64,000 nt of DNA from Balanoglossus misakiensis. Taxonomy: Eukaryota > Hemichordata. The position numbers were made by a program, and so were the translations under genes. How positions within the stretch are numbered: position 1 is the stretch's first letter; each line of letters begins with the position of its first letter. Below the pieces are notes generated by a model that had not been told where the DNA came from, did not search any database, and was given only the letters and a program-made list of their open reading frames with translations. The stretch is from positions 1,240,001 through 1,304,000 of the forward strand of contig CM082590.2 of assembly GCA_040954595.2 (NCBI GenBank), given 5' to 3'. Positions 1 to 11,448 of the stretch are shown piece after piece.

Positions 1-137
1 ACCATAAAACCATAAATCAATTAACTTTACTAGAAGTATCCAATATCAAATGTCCAAATTACATGTCAGAAGCTTTGAACATTTTAGTTTAGTTTATTTT
101 GTATATATTTCACATCGAATATAATTACAGTATATTT

Positions 138-1166
138 GGGTCCCATTGGTATGTACCATGGGACCTTATGGGATCGGTTGCGTCTGTATGTATGTATGGA
201 TGTATGTATGTATGGATGGATGTATGTCTGTATGTCCGTCCACATCAAAAACTTGAAAACCGCTGCGTGTATCATTTTGATATTTGGTGTGCTGATGCAG
301 GCTGGGCTGTAGATGGGAGTTTGTTCAAATGAAGTTGTCAATGCCAAAAATATGCAAATTAGTTGGAAAAATGTGAATTTGGTCAAAACTCAGTAACTCA
401 AGAACTACTGGTCAGATTGCTTTGCAAAGTGGTGTGTATTTACTTTATTGAGTTGTTTTAATTGGGCAGAAACTCCCTCCTGTTATTCACATAAACACAG
501 CAAATTCCTGAATGATTACATAACTGGCTAAGTTTTAAAGAGGCCAGCTGTTCTATTTAGTGTATGTACAGTACATATGAAATTGGCAGCTTATGGGTCA
601 GTCAGTGTTTGCCCATTGAGCAAAGTTGAACTTCATTGGAGAAAAGAAGAACCACTCCCGTCGGTCTTAATTTGCATTTTAACACTTTATTTTGCATTTC
701 AATACTTGATTTAAATATGAGAAAAGCCTAACAGTTTTGTCTCACTGTAGTTAAAGTTTTGGACCTAGAAATATAAATAGTTTGTGTCCATGAGTTTGTA
801 TTGGGGATGTGTTAGCGCTCTGGGCACCGTACTCCTCACGGGATCTGTTAACGCAGGTCAGCGAAACATGCTCCCCAAGCTTTTGTATCGCCTTCTTTTG
901 CTGTGATTTGAGAGCTATACAGTTCATCTTGGCATTCATCGTCCCATCAGACGATATTAGATTGCTGTTGGGTCCCATTGGTATGCACCATGGGACCTTA
1001 TGGGATCGTTGCGCCTGTATGTATGGATGGATGGATGGATGGATGTCTGTATGTCCGATTACATAACTGGCTAAGTTTTAAAGAGGCCAGCTGTTCTATT
1101 TAGTGTATGTACAGTACATATGCCATTGGCAGCTTATGGGTCAGTCAGTGTTTGCCCATTGATCTC
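138..1166 (+). repeat. Unit head: imperfect palindrome plus (TGTA)n/(GGAT)n, duplicated within the unit
   Basis: An imperfect palindrome built on GGTCCCATTGGTA and TGTACCATGGGACC is followed by TGTA and GGAT microsatellite runs (138-235). The same motif recurs at 969-1045. A segment of about 85 bp (about 513-620: ACATAACTGGCTAAGTT through GTTTGCCCATTG) is repeated at about 1058-1165. The same two-copy arrangement is seen in units 2, 3 and 4 and is absent from unit 5. Short open frames here are only the microsatellite read through, with Tyr-Val/Cys-Met repeats. Confidence 0.75.
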
Positions 1167-1924
1167 TCGCTATATGTGTGTGTCTGTCTGTCTGTCTGTA
1201 TATGGCCATGTACTCCGGTGTAGACTTTTTCTTGTGTAATCACTCAATGGGACCACCGTGTCCTTGACGCGATTTTTAATTAATTTATACAACTATTTAA
1301 AGCTAAAAGTATACATATTTTTCCCAGTTAACTTCGGTATTAAAATGTATTGAAAAAATTTCGGTCCGATGCTCTTTTGTTTGCCAGATCCGAGCTGGCC
1401 GTGACCTGTGACGCGGTGGCTGATGGGTAAACTCGTTGTATTTCAGTATGGCATTCTCCGGGTAAACGCGGAAGTCCAACAAAGCTTCAGAAAACGAGCG
1501 TTTTTTGTCGTTATGATAGCTGGTCAAAGTTGATCGCCTCATTTCTGGGGTCGCTTAGAGGTAGAGGTAAGCTGGGAAAGGATTTTTCCCTCGATAAATT
1601 CGAATTTCCGAAAAACAGCTGCGGTACGGATCCGGAGCGCAGAAGCACCAGTTTTTTCTATGTCGCCTTGCAGGGCTGTGGGTGGAGGCCATGTAACGCC
1701 GGGAACACACAGACCTGTACGCAGGGTGTGAGATTCTTTTAGTCCCTCCACACAGGATATATCAAAGTAAGCTTAAGTTTATAGTATACAAGCGTTCACT
1801 GTTCAGAGTTCACTTTATATGCTTAGTCACTTGGCGGTTTTCTGAATATTTTTCTCTTCCGTTTGAGATACTTTGGCCGGGTAATGTAACAAAGTTGGAT
1901 ACACATCGGCAGCCCTCTCTCCAG

Positions 1925-2726
1925 TTACCAGTAGACCATCATGACTAGCACATATACAGTTGGCAGGATATGATTCTGGTTTCCTTCGGGTATGTTGTAT
2001 TCCAAAGCTGAGCCACATGTATAGTCTAAATCTTCCAAGGCAGTTACCAGGTTTAGCAATTCATTTGCTTTCAATTTCTTTGCACTGTGCAAAACTCTTG
2101 GTCTGTCACATTCTCCACACTTGACAGTACACCTGACTCTACCAGCTGTCTGTGCACTGGGACTGAATGGTACACCATGGCTTTCATTCTTCTGCTTTTC
2201 AAGAGAAGGTCGTTGGCTTTCATTGGTGAGTGTTCCATACACTTCAGCAAATGGCTTGTAGTGGTCTTTGTCATCAGCCAACATTGGGTCAGGAAAGAAG
2301 TGTAACTCTTCAAACTTCTCTGCAGGAAGTCTGGGTGGTTTGTGAAATCTGCATACCAAGTTGCTACACTTTTTTTACACTGAATGAATAATTCCTGCTC
2401 TGACAGTGATCTTCATAGAACTTGGCTAGGTTTTCTGATTTCTGCGCTTCTTTCTTTGTTACCTTTATGTGTACAGCCGGGTCTATTTGATGAAGGCTGT
2501 TCTCTAGATCCTGGATTTCCTGGCTGTCATATACGGGCGACCGTAATTACTACTAAATATTCCAGAAACATATGATAGATACTAGCTTGTGAGTGATATG
2601 ATAGACTGTACGCTTACTTACCATCAACGGATTCTCCACCATCTTCAAATCGATGCCTTATTTGTCTATGTGATGCCTCCAACAGTCTGCCAAATTCATC
2701 ATACTTTTTGCACACTTCCGAACATT
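1925..2726 (-). pseudogene. Gene B exons b1 and b2, unit 1 copy
   Basis: Unrecognised protein fragment. Exon b1 (2726-2622) follows an acceptor ending TTCCAG and ends at a perfect donor GTAAGTAAG. It reads ECSEVCKKYDEFGRLLEASH and onwards and is highly charged. Exon b2 starts near 2540 and runs to 1925. It contains a Lys/Glu-rich helix-like stretch, CRFHKPPRLPAEKF, and a zinc-ribbon-like pair VKCGECDRPR followed later by DYTCGS. The reading frame stops at 1925, while a different frame stays open below it (CICASHDGLLVTGE), so an old frameshift is likely. This copy has one extra T near 2370-2377 that breaks the join to the upstream part of b2. It resembles Cys-rich modules I associate with repetitive invertebrate ORFs, but no function can be assigned. 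Confidence 0.5.
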
Positions 2727-2852
2727 CTGGAATAACAAGGCATCATGAACCACACTGTAAAACTGCTTATGCAATACAGTGCTTTCTCACACTCTTGGCC
2801 GCTGAGAGTGTGGGATAGAAAGTGTGGGATCAGATCTATCCCACACTCTGTG

Positions 2853-3300
2853 TTAAACCCCGGTGCGGGGTATAAAAGACCCCCCAAATCAGTGGCGAAT
2901 CTTAATGCCGTTTGACTGACAACAGACAACACCAACGATCTTGGCTCTATGAAAATCGGCCCAAACAGGTCCAAGCATAAAGAATTACACCACACGACGA
3001 CAGTAGTTGGCTTTATAAGCACACACAACATAAAGTAATCGACGAAAGAGTACACGAGCTTTTGAAACAACGATGATTTTGGGAGAAATCTGGTTTCAGT
3101 GCTTTTCAGAAGCGTCCCTGGGAAACAATAACCACGCCATTCAAACAGCTGTCAATCGCGTAGAGGTGTAAAGTGTTCAATTATTTTCTATGTACATGAG
3201 ATCAATTACACAGTCATTATGCACGACGACCACTCCCAAATAAACAACTATACAAACACACGTTAATCCGAACCCCGGTACTTTCCACACCGGGGTTTAA
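2853..3300. mobile_element. TTAA-flanked foldback element (unit 1)
   Basis: About 448 bp bounded by TTAA on both sides, with terminal inverted repeats ACCCCGGTG / CACCGGGGT. TTAA target choice is typical of piggyBac and Kolobok type DNA transposons. The element has no transposase frame and is non-autonomous. A TATAAAAG lies 18 bases inside the left end (2871-2878). A 123-codon minus frame crosses its edge, and I treat it as chance. Confidence 0.6.
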
Positions 3301-3330
3301 TGCGCACACAGACAACTGTTATCTAGCACC

Positions 3331-3400
3331 AATCTGATTAAAATCAGATGTAGGGAACGGCGACTTGGGTTTTTTATGCTGTCGCCTCACACTACATCTG
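3331..3400. repeat. Compound stem-loop element (unit 1)
   Basis: AATCTGATTAAAATCAGAT is a perfect short palindrome. It is followed by an outer stem, CAGATGTAG with CTACATCTG, and an inner stem, GGCGAC with GTCGCC, enclosing a T-rich loop. The same 70-base module occurs at 31847-31916 and 32711-32778. The last copy differs in its loop yet keeps both stems. Confidence 0.6.
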
Positions 3401-3873
3401 ACCAACTCTCACTGAAGCTCCCTTGAAATCTCGCATTCGGACCCGGCCAATTAGTTGGCGTGTTACGCCGACCAAAGAATTCCACTGGGAGATGGGATAA
3501 ATTTTTTTGTTGACTTCAAGTACCGCGCAGAATACGACAGATTGGCTTTCTCTTGTGAACAATTACATGTAATCCCATGATATCTTTCTTTGTTTGGCGT
3601 CATCGTATGCGAGTGGTTTTCGCAGAGCAGTGCAACGTCGAGCTGTGGCCATATACAAATGATGAACTGTCGCTGATCATTCATAAACTCTCCTAACAAG
3701 TCGTCATGTTCACCGTCGTAGTCATGCTGCCAGTCGGGAAAATGACGTACACTGTACTTCATGTAAAAGTTTATAAAAAAGTAAACAAATTTCACTGCCA
3801 TGTATTCCAAAACCATTAATAATGAGACAGGATTTTAAAATAACGCTAACTTCGGCTATGGAAGGTCAAGTCA

Positions 3874-4125
3874 CAGCACTGCGTACAGGTCTATGTGTTC
3901 CAGCATAGCCGAATTCGTCCCCTGCAAGGCCCCATAGACAAAACTGGTGCGTCTGCGGTCGAGGTCCGGACCCGGACGCAGCTTTTTCGGTCGAAATTCG
4001 ATTTATCGAAGCAAAATCCTTTCCCTGTCTACTTCTACCTCCTAACCGACTCCAAATATGATGCGATTAACTTCTTCTAACGTTCGTGTAACGCCGGGAA
4101 AACACAGACCTGTACGCATAGCTAG
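3874..4125. mobile_element. hAT-like MITE with 8-bp target duplication (unit 1)
   Basis: A 252-bp element flanked by the 8-base direct repeat TCAAGTCA (3866-3873 and 4126-4133). Its termini are inverted copies of TGCGTACAGGTCTRTGT, and the left end begins CAGC. An 8-bp target duplication with CAG-type ends fits non-autonomous hAT elements. A diverged inverted relative is visible at about 1555-1720, sharing AACACACAGACCTGTACGCA and the ACTGGTGC core. Confidence 0.65.
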
Positions 4126-4196
4126 TCAAGTCAGGGTTAATTGTAAACAATGATCTTCCGAACTCAACAGTAGCAAATGCCATAATAGATACGTAC

Positions 4197-4303
4197 CAGC
4201 ACTTGTCAAGTGGTTGCGAACCAGAAATAATCTCTTTGGTGTTGGGTTCATTCTGTTTTCCACTTCTCGACGATCTGGTCCGCAGCGTATACGCTTCATC
4301 CAT
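4197..4303 (-). CDS. Candidate first exon b0 (unit 1)
   Basis: A short minus-strand open frame starts at ATG 4303 (MDEAYTLRTRSSRSGKQNEP) and runs into a good donor, GTACGT, at 4196. A TATA-like TATAAAC lies about 90 bases upstream, as expected of a 5' exon. The exon ends in phase 2, whereas b1 needs phase 1. Direct splicing to b1 would therefore not keep frame, and either another exon intervenes or this belongs to another transcript. No homology is recognised. Confidence 0.35.
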
Positions 4304-4379
4304 TGTGTGCAGTATGGTTAAAGGTCACTGCGTGCTGTGTCAGTGACTATTGCGCCACCAAGCGGATGACACTGTATAG

Positions 4380-4396
4380 TCTCGGTTTATACCCAG
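4380..4396 (-). promoter_or_regulatory. TATA-like element upstream of b0
   Basis: On the minus strand the sequence reads CTGGGTATAAACCGAG, about 85-90 bases before the ATG at 4303. It recurs with the same spacing in every copy of b0 (near 12829, 19259, 24397 and 30048). This is suggestive only: position and motif fit a TATA box, but no start site is known. Confidence 0.3.
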
Positions 4397-4803
4397 ACCC
4401 CTCTGCTTCCTTCGTTGGACACTCCAGAAAGAGGAGTAATTGACAAAAGATAAGGTTTGTGGAACGAATCGGTGCGCCAAAATGAGCCGTCTCGTATCAA
4501 CTGAAGACGCTAATTCATGTTGGGGTTTATAATATAAGTGGAGTAATTAGCACGTGGATACATTATGATGCGATGCCAAACGCCAGTCCATGGAAGTCTC
4601 AAATTGTATATTTCTTGGCAGCGTGGCTCACTTTTCACACATGCCATTCATACATGCCATTTGCGGCAGTAATCGGACAAAAATTCATTTTGCAGCAGAA
4701 TTCATTTTATCGCCGGCTGAGTTGTAAAGTATTAATGTTATGTATGGTTCAATTGGAGAGTAAAGCGAATTTGGTAATGTTAGGCGTTACGATATATTGA
4801 CTT

Positions 4804-6819
4804 ACAAAAATGCCAACAAAGCAGCAGCTCTGCAGCAGCCTTCAGCAGCTCTGCAGCAGTTCTGCTGTGAAGGCATTGTGGTGCTCTTGCAGACACGCTG
4901 TGGTGTTCTCGCGAAGAGTGTCTCTGCAGCAGAGGCAATGCGGCAGGTCGCAACTAAATGTGGCTCTACAGTAGAGGTGGTAATCCTTGCAATAAGTACA
5001 CAAGAGCTTGCCGCAACGTAGCCGCAAAGATGCAAGGCTTTTCTCTATGCAGAAATGATGCAAGAGTAATTCTCAAAGTACAAATCTATGCAGCAGGGAC
5101 ACAAGAATTGACCTTTTTATGATCTCCAACTTTGGTTGACCCTAATTGATATCAGGTGATGTGAAACAAAGCTAGTAATTGGCCAAAGTCATTTTGCCGC
5201 CATTTTCTAAACTTGCAAGCTTCAAACCACAAGTGTCTCCAGCTAGCTGCCAGATCATGAGTATGTTCAGGTGGACTGTCTTTCATTTAATGCTTTTGGA
5301 TGTACCAGATGCCAACACGGAGGTACAGCAGAAGACACTGATCATTCAAGTGTACATCTGAAATATTTTACAGAACTTGGAAAGGGAAGACAGCTAGATG
5401 ATAGATCCCAAGTTTCTTCAAGTTCAAGCTAGGCAGGCATTACATTTTTTATAAATTGATTGTTTGACACATTTTTCACTGGATTTATTCGTAACTTGTT
5501 ATTTGAGTAAAGTAGTGATGTTGATGATCGATGTTGAGATATTTTTATGGCTGAACTTATTCAGGAATTTACGGGCAGGGCTGGGTTTGGTTGATGATGC
5601 CGATTGGTGTTGGTTGGCCCTGTCCGACGATATCAGCGTCCGGCAGCATCTGTTGCCGGCCACCGTACGTGAACCATAGACAAAAGTGTACGTCGCAAGT
5701 TTCTGTTCAATGAGTTTACGAATATTTTGTGAACAAAACTTGACTAGCCAGTGTCATATCGTAATAGTAGTAAGCAAATTTAATATTATTAGGAGGTCTG
5801 TGTTTTTATAAACATCCGATCTCATTGGGGTAGTACAAAATCAAAAGTTTGCCATGAATACTCCCGTTGTTGACGTTGAATCCAGGGGGGGGGGGCGACT
5901 CGATCACACAAAAAAATCAAATGCGTTATTGGCAGATCTTGCTATCTAACACAAATACAAATACAATGAATCAATGCTAAAATCAACTGTTGATAAAATA
6001 AAAGGCTCGACAGTCTGTCTCAAAAAGATGGTATGCATACCAAACTGTTTCCTGTACACTGCATGCTTACTGTTCTTTGCGTCCGTGTTATCCAAGCAAG
6101 CGAGAAAAAGAAACATCTTGTTCATTTGTAAGCCCTTCTTCAATAAATTGAATGTGTCCGTGTTCAGTTAACACAGCCAAAAACTCATAAAAACTTCCAT
6201 TCCCCCCCCCCCTGACTTCAATAAATACGATTGAATCACACTGTTATGCCGCCATGTTGTTAGTATTCCCTAACTTTACATAAAATGATCACAACTTTGA
6301 CCCCTTAGAAATTTTTGTTTCTGCATTACGGCTGTTTTTGTCCTGAACTAAATTTTGCTGTTCTATGTGAAATACTCCATGATAGTGATGTAAAATATAA
6401 TCTCTTATAATTATATATTAATCAAGTGCGTACATGTATGTGTATGCCATGCATACATAAATGTCTGTATGCATTTTTCAGCATCAGTGCAACTGGATGC
6501 GGCAAGGATGCGGCAGTCTCTGCGGCAGCTCTGCAGAATCACCTAATTTGCATGCGAAAAAACGGCTCTGCCGCATCTCCACTGCTGGAGAGCTGCAGCA
6601 AACCTATTGCAGAGCTGTCAGTGCGGCAGGGCTGCAGCATTTCTGTAGCGTATGTACTGGCTGCGGCAAGGATGCGGCAGTCTCTGCCGCAGCTCTGCAG
6701 AATCACCTAATTTGCATGCGAAAAAACGGCTCTGCTGCGTCTACCTGCTGTAGAGCTGCAGCAAACCTGCTGTAGAGCTGCTGCAATATATCGCGACAAG
6801 GCCTATATTTTCATAAGGG
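4804..6819. mobile_element. Private 2.0-kb insertion in unit 1
   Basis: Absent from units 2-4, where the uninterrupted target reads ATATTGACTTCCGAG. In unit 1 the target TTGACTT is duplicated (4797-4803 and 6820-6826), which shows a clean insertion. The ends are CTGCAG/GCAGCAG-rich with weak inverted similarity. The interior (about 5060-6420) holds no convincing gene, two homopolymer runs (G near 5887, C near 6205) and AT-rich sequence. It is a non-autonomous DNA element of unassigned superfamily. Confidence 0.6.
6489..6780 (+). repeat. Internal direct repeat of the 2.0-kb insertion (GCGGCA/CTGCAG-rich)
   Basis: Two copies of a segment of about 165 bp start with TGCGGCAAGGATGCGGCAGT at about 6496 and 6662. 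Both contain CAGAATCACCTAATTTGC and AAAAAACGGCTCTG. Open frames of about 100 codons here (Ala/Cys/Ser-rich) simply read the repeat. Confidence 0.7.
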
Positions 6820-6947
6820 TTGACTTCCGAGTCGATTTTTTCCGACTGATGATTAAATAATGCAACAGCCACTGCACGTCATGATGGATCCCCGAAAGGA
6901 TCCCGATTCTTCGCTCAGATTTAAAAAAAAGAAAAACTGAATGTCTG

Positions 6948-9473
6948 TTAGAATATGTCATTGATATGTAACCGTTTATTCAAATTATAGATAGTATAGA
7001 TAGAGTTACAGATTATATAGTGTGACAAAAGATTTCTTATAATTTCAGACGTCGTATCATGACTTGTCCCTGAATCCTCTGCATCTGTGTTTTCTGTGAA
7101 ATGTAAACGTCGTGCAGCCCTTGATGTTGAATGTTCATTGGCCTATAAGAAAATATTGGAATTACAATATCATACTACATTCAAACCCTGGCAATAGAGG
7201 AACAACAGGCCAGGAAAGCATGACAGCAGTGAAAATAGAATTAATGCAAATCTGAGAAATACAGACCATAGTCAATGTCAATTGTTAATTTATCCCTTGA
7301 CATATCAGATTGGTTATATTTTATCCTCTTATTTTAAATGTTATTTTTCCTTGTGTAATGTTCAAGTGGCAAACTTTTAAGAGATTATTTTTAGTATTAA
7401 TTTCATTGTTGTTAAAAGAGGTTAACTTACGGTTGAACTGTTATCAGCCTCTATTTCATTTTTCCACTGTAGTATTTTCGTGTCATGAGATTTCTTTATT
7501 GAGTCTACCAGGGACCTAGTGGATGTCTTCGAAAGGCAGATACCAAGCTTGTTGAAGCACTGGAAAAGCTGGATTGTAATAAATAATATTGTATAGAATT
7601 ACATAAATTTATCACAGCATAGAGGCATTTCATACAGGATTTGTTATAGGCTCATGTTTAACTGCTGATTTAGACATTGTATTTTAAGTGCTACATGCTT
7701 TCATATTTTTTAAGGAAGAACTTGTCAGATAATTTTTTAACCCTTGTACATGTACATCCAGACAAAAAAATCAATCGCATTTACTGTCCAGGTAGCAAAT
7801 TAAGCAAATGTCAATAAAAACATATCAGTATATTCCTGCAAAACCAAGACTGATGCTAAAAATGATTATTTTCATAACATCCAGTACATAAAATTCATAT
7901 TTACTCACTTTATCACTACATCCATTTTGCTACATCTGCACGGAGTTAACACCGACAAAAAATTTATTTTTTTGTGGTGTTCTTGCATGCAACAATCCCA
8001 TCAGAATGGAAACAAACCTGGCAACAGAGCATGATGAACCACTCCTGTAACAAGGGAACAGATGTGTTGATTAAATATATAGAAGAAATACTGACACAGC
8101 TTCATTCTCAGTCAAAAATATGCATTCATGTATTTTTAGACTACCAATACCTGGGGTTGTACACCTGTCCAATATTGCTGCATAATGTTTTTATTTTAGT
8201 ACAGTAAGCTGGTAAGCTACAGTCAATTGGATTCCCCAGTCACTTTTAGGCATCTCCAGTATGTCATCATAACTATGTGAGTAATAACAAAAAATGATAG
8301 TTCCCTAAATTCAGCAAAAACACTTAATGTAAAAGAAGATTACGTGCTTTGTTTGCCTTGTCACCATGGACGTAATGCAAGCAAATGTTGCAGGAACTTC
8401 CTTCTTTAGTTGATTTATTACATCTCCCCAACTAAAAGAAGACAAATTTTCAATTGTTACAGGCTTGGCAAGTGGTGTTTCTTTTTTTTTTGAGTACTCT
8501 CTCATTTCCTTTTTGATCATATTTGCTGCAACTTTGAGTATGGCATTTCTTGCTGGTTTGCTTTTCTTGACCAGGATGTTAAACGCCTGGAGATATTGGG
8601 ATCTCAGCAGTTTCTTAACGACACTCCCACGGTTGGATATAATCTAATAAGAATAAGAAAATAATGAGGTTTTTAATAAAGCTTGAAAGTTAATGCATCA
8701 GGACAAAACATTCAATGTTTCAAACTCATGTTCAAAACTCAGTGATGAAAAATCTTAAATTCAGAAACTACTGGCTGTCTTTATATTTTTCTCAAAATTT
8801 TTATTCAAATGCAAATATAAGATTGTTTCAAACCAAGTTGATGGGACGATATACAAATGAACACATACAATTTTCTCAACATTTTGGTAAAAATTCTTCA
8901 ATCAGAAGGTAATATTACTGTGACTGTAAAATGTCATAAGTCTTCATCATGGCAGTTAAATAAAATGAGCAAAAAAGTGAAGAAAATGGTCAAATAGTAA
9001 ATTAATAAACTGAATACAGCTAATAATGGTGATTTTTAAAAAGAAATATCTTACCTTGGAAGTAGGTTTCACTATACTTACACCCTTTACTGGTGTACCA
9101 AGTTTCCTTCTCTTTGGTGAAAGACCAATTGGAGACCTGTAACTCTCATCGGGCATTTTTTTGAGAGCAGAGCTTGCTTGCTCCTGCTGTCGGAAAAGGC
9201 GCGGCTAGTCTCATCATAATTTTTGCCTGATGAGTGTAGCTTTGCCAGAACTCTGGCACAGGGCAAACACAAGTATCGTGGTTTTCCTGGCGTAAGGATT
9301 ACATGAAATTCACGTTCAATAACTTCTACGCCCGGTTGGCTGGAGTGGGGCAATTTTGCGTCCACAGATTTTGTTTGTAGAGTTTTTTGTTTGGGGGCAA
9401 ATTTAACACCACAATTAATGCATTCCTCCATGGCTACTGAAAGTGTATAGTGAAGGATGATGGGATTTTGCAT
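6948..9473 (-). pseudogene. Gene A, unit 1 copy (4 exons, frameshift in exon 1)
   Basis: Exon 1 is 9473-9055 (ATG at 9473, or more likely 9431, MEECINCG). Exon 2 is 8643-8344, exon 3 is 7568-7431, and exon 4 is 7142-6948 ending in TAA. All introns are phase 0, with donors GTAAGAT, GTAATC and GTAAGT. Exon 1 has a CxxC near its start and a second CxxC in YLCLPCARVLAKL, which is probably a zinc-binding fold, then a basic segment. Exon 2 carries AKPVTIENLSSFSWGDVINQ and exon 3 carries CFNKLGICLSKTSTRSL. This layout resembles the N-terminal part of DUF6589-type proteins multiplied in marine invertebrates; that is my recollection and is untested. In this copy a T run near 9157 is one base short (7, not 8), shifting exon 1 out of frame. 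Confidence 0.5.
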
Positions 9474-11448
9474 GTTAATGACGTTTAATTAGTACTTAAG
9501 AAAGGCAGACAGAGACAGACACTACCATAAAACCATAAATCAATTAACTTTACTAGAAGTATCCAATATCAAATGTCCAAATTACATGTCAGAAGCTTTG
9601 AACATTTTAGTTTAGTTTATTTTGTATTTATTTCACATCGAATATAATTACAGTATATTTGGGTCCCATTGGTATGTACCATGGGACCTTATGGGATCGG
9701 TTGCGTCTGTATGTATGTATGTATGGATGTATGTATGGATGGATGGATGTATGTCTGTATGTCCGTCCACATCAAAAACTTGAAAACCGCTGCGTGTATC
9801 ACCTTGATATTTCGTGTGCTGATGCAGGCTGGGCTGTAGATGGGAGTTTGTTCAAATGAAGTTGTCATTGCCAAAAATATGCAAATTAGTTGGAAAAATG
9901 TGAATTTGGTCAAAACTCAGTAACTCAAGAACTACTGGTCAGATTGCTTTGCAAAGTGGTGTGTATTTACTTTATTGAGTTGTTTTAATTAGGCAGAAAC
10001 TCCCTCCTGTTATTCACATAAACACAGCAAATTCCTGAATGATTACATAACTGGCTAAGTTAAAAGAGGCCAGCTGTTCTATTTAGTGTATGTACAGTAC
10101 ATATGAAATTGGCAGCTTATGGGTCAGTCAGTGTTTGCCCATTGAGCAAAGTTGAACTTCATTGGAGAAAAGAAGAACCACGCCCGTCGGTCTTAATTTG
10201 CATTTTAACACTTTATTTTGCATTTCAATACTTGATTTAAATATGAGAAAAGCCTAACAGTTTTGTCTCACTGTAGTTAAAGTTTTGGGACTAGAAATAT
10301 AAATAGTTTGTGTCCATGAGTTTGTATTGGGGATGTGTTAGCACTCTGGGCACCGTACTCCTCACGGGATCTGTTAACGCAGGTCAGCGCAACACACCCC
10401 AAGGTTTTGTATCGTCTTCTTTTGCTGTGATTTGAGAGCTATACAGTTCATCTTGGCATTCATCGTCCCATCAGACGATATTAGATTGTTGTTGGGTCCC
10501 ATTGGTATGCACCATGGGACCTTATGGGATCGTTGCGCCTGTATGTATGGATGGATGGATGGATGGATGTCTGTATGTCCGATTACATAACTGGCTAAGT
10601 TTTAAAGAGGCCAGCTGTTCTATTTAGTGTATGTACAGTACATATGCCATTGGCAGCTTATGGGTCAGTCAGTGTTTGCCCATTGATCTCTCGCTATGTG
10701 TGTGTGTCTGTCTGTCTGTCTGTATATGGCCATGTACTCCGGTGTAGACTTTTTCTTGTGTAATCACTCAATGGGACCACCGTGTCCTTGACGCGATTTT
10801 TAATTAATTTATACAACTATTTAAAGCTAAAAGTATACATATTTTTCCCAGTTAACTTCGGTATTAAAATGTATTGAAAAAATTTCGGTCCGATGCTCTT
10901 TTGTTTGCCAGATCCGAGCTGGCCGTGACCTGTGACGCGGTGGCTGATGGGTAAACTCGTTGTATTTCAGTATGGCATTCTCCGGGTAAACGCGGAAGTC
11001 CAACAAAGCTTCAGAAAACGAGCGTTTTTTGTCGTTATGATAGCTGGTCAAAGTTGATCGCCTCATTTCTGGGGTCGCTTAGAGGTAGAGGTAAGCTGGG
11101 AAAGGATTTTTCCCTCGATAAATTCGAATTTCCGAAAAACAGCTGCAGTACGGATCCGGACCGCAGAAGCACCAGTTTTTTCTATGTCGCCTTGCAGGGC
11201 TGTGGGTGGAGGCCATGTAACGCCGGGAACACACAGACCTGTACGCAGGGTGTGAGATTCTTTTAGTCCCTCCACACAGGATATATCAAAGTAAGCTTAA
11301 GTTTATAGTATACAAGCGTTCACTGTTCAGAGTTCACTTTTTATGCTCAGTCACTTGGCGGTTTTCTGAATATTTTTCTCTTCCGTTTGAGATACTTTGG
11401 CCGGGTAATGTAACAAAGTTGGATACACATCGGCAGCCCTCTCTCCAG

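Larger units (their letters stand above)
1..9523 (+). repeat. Tandem unit 1 (expanded, 9.5 kb)
   Basis: First copy of a large direct repeat. The head sequence that begins at base 1 recurs at 9524, 15950, 22346 and 29143. This unit is longer than the 6.4-kb units 2 and 3 for two reasons. It keeps about 1.1 kb (roughly 2833-3908) that units 2 and 3 lack, and it carries a private 2.0-kb insertion at 4804-6819. Minus-strand gene A occupies 9473-6948, and gene B exons lie at 4303-4197 and 2726-1925. The window starts exactly at the head of the unit, so more copies may lie to the left. Confidence 0.9.

Noticed and set aside
84-386. 100-codon minus frame (and its copies in units 2-4)
   Set aside because: It reads through the TGTA/GGAT microsatellite (Thr-Tyr-Ile-His repeats), and frame length varies with the microsatellite.
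2699-3070. 123-codon minus frame spanning the TTAA element border
   Set aside because: It overlaps exon b1 in another frame and crosses a transposon end. There is no splice or start context.
6426-6775. 94- and 104-codon Ala/Cys-rich frames
   Set aside because: They read the internal GCGGCA/CTGCAG repeats of the 2.0-kb insertion.
7974-8207. 77-codon plus frame conserved in all units
   Set aside because: It lies in gene A intron 2. Conservation only reflects recent duplication, and the composition is not protein-like.
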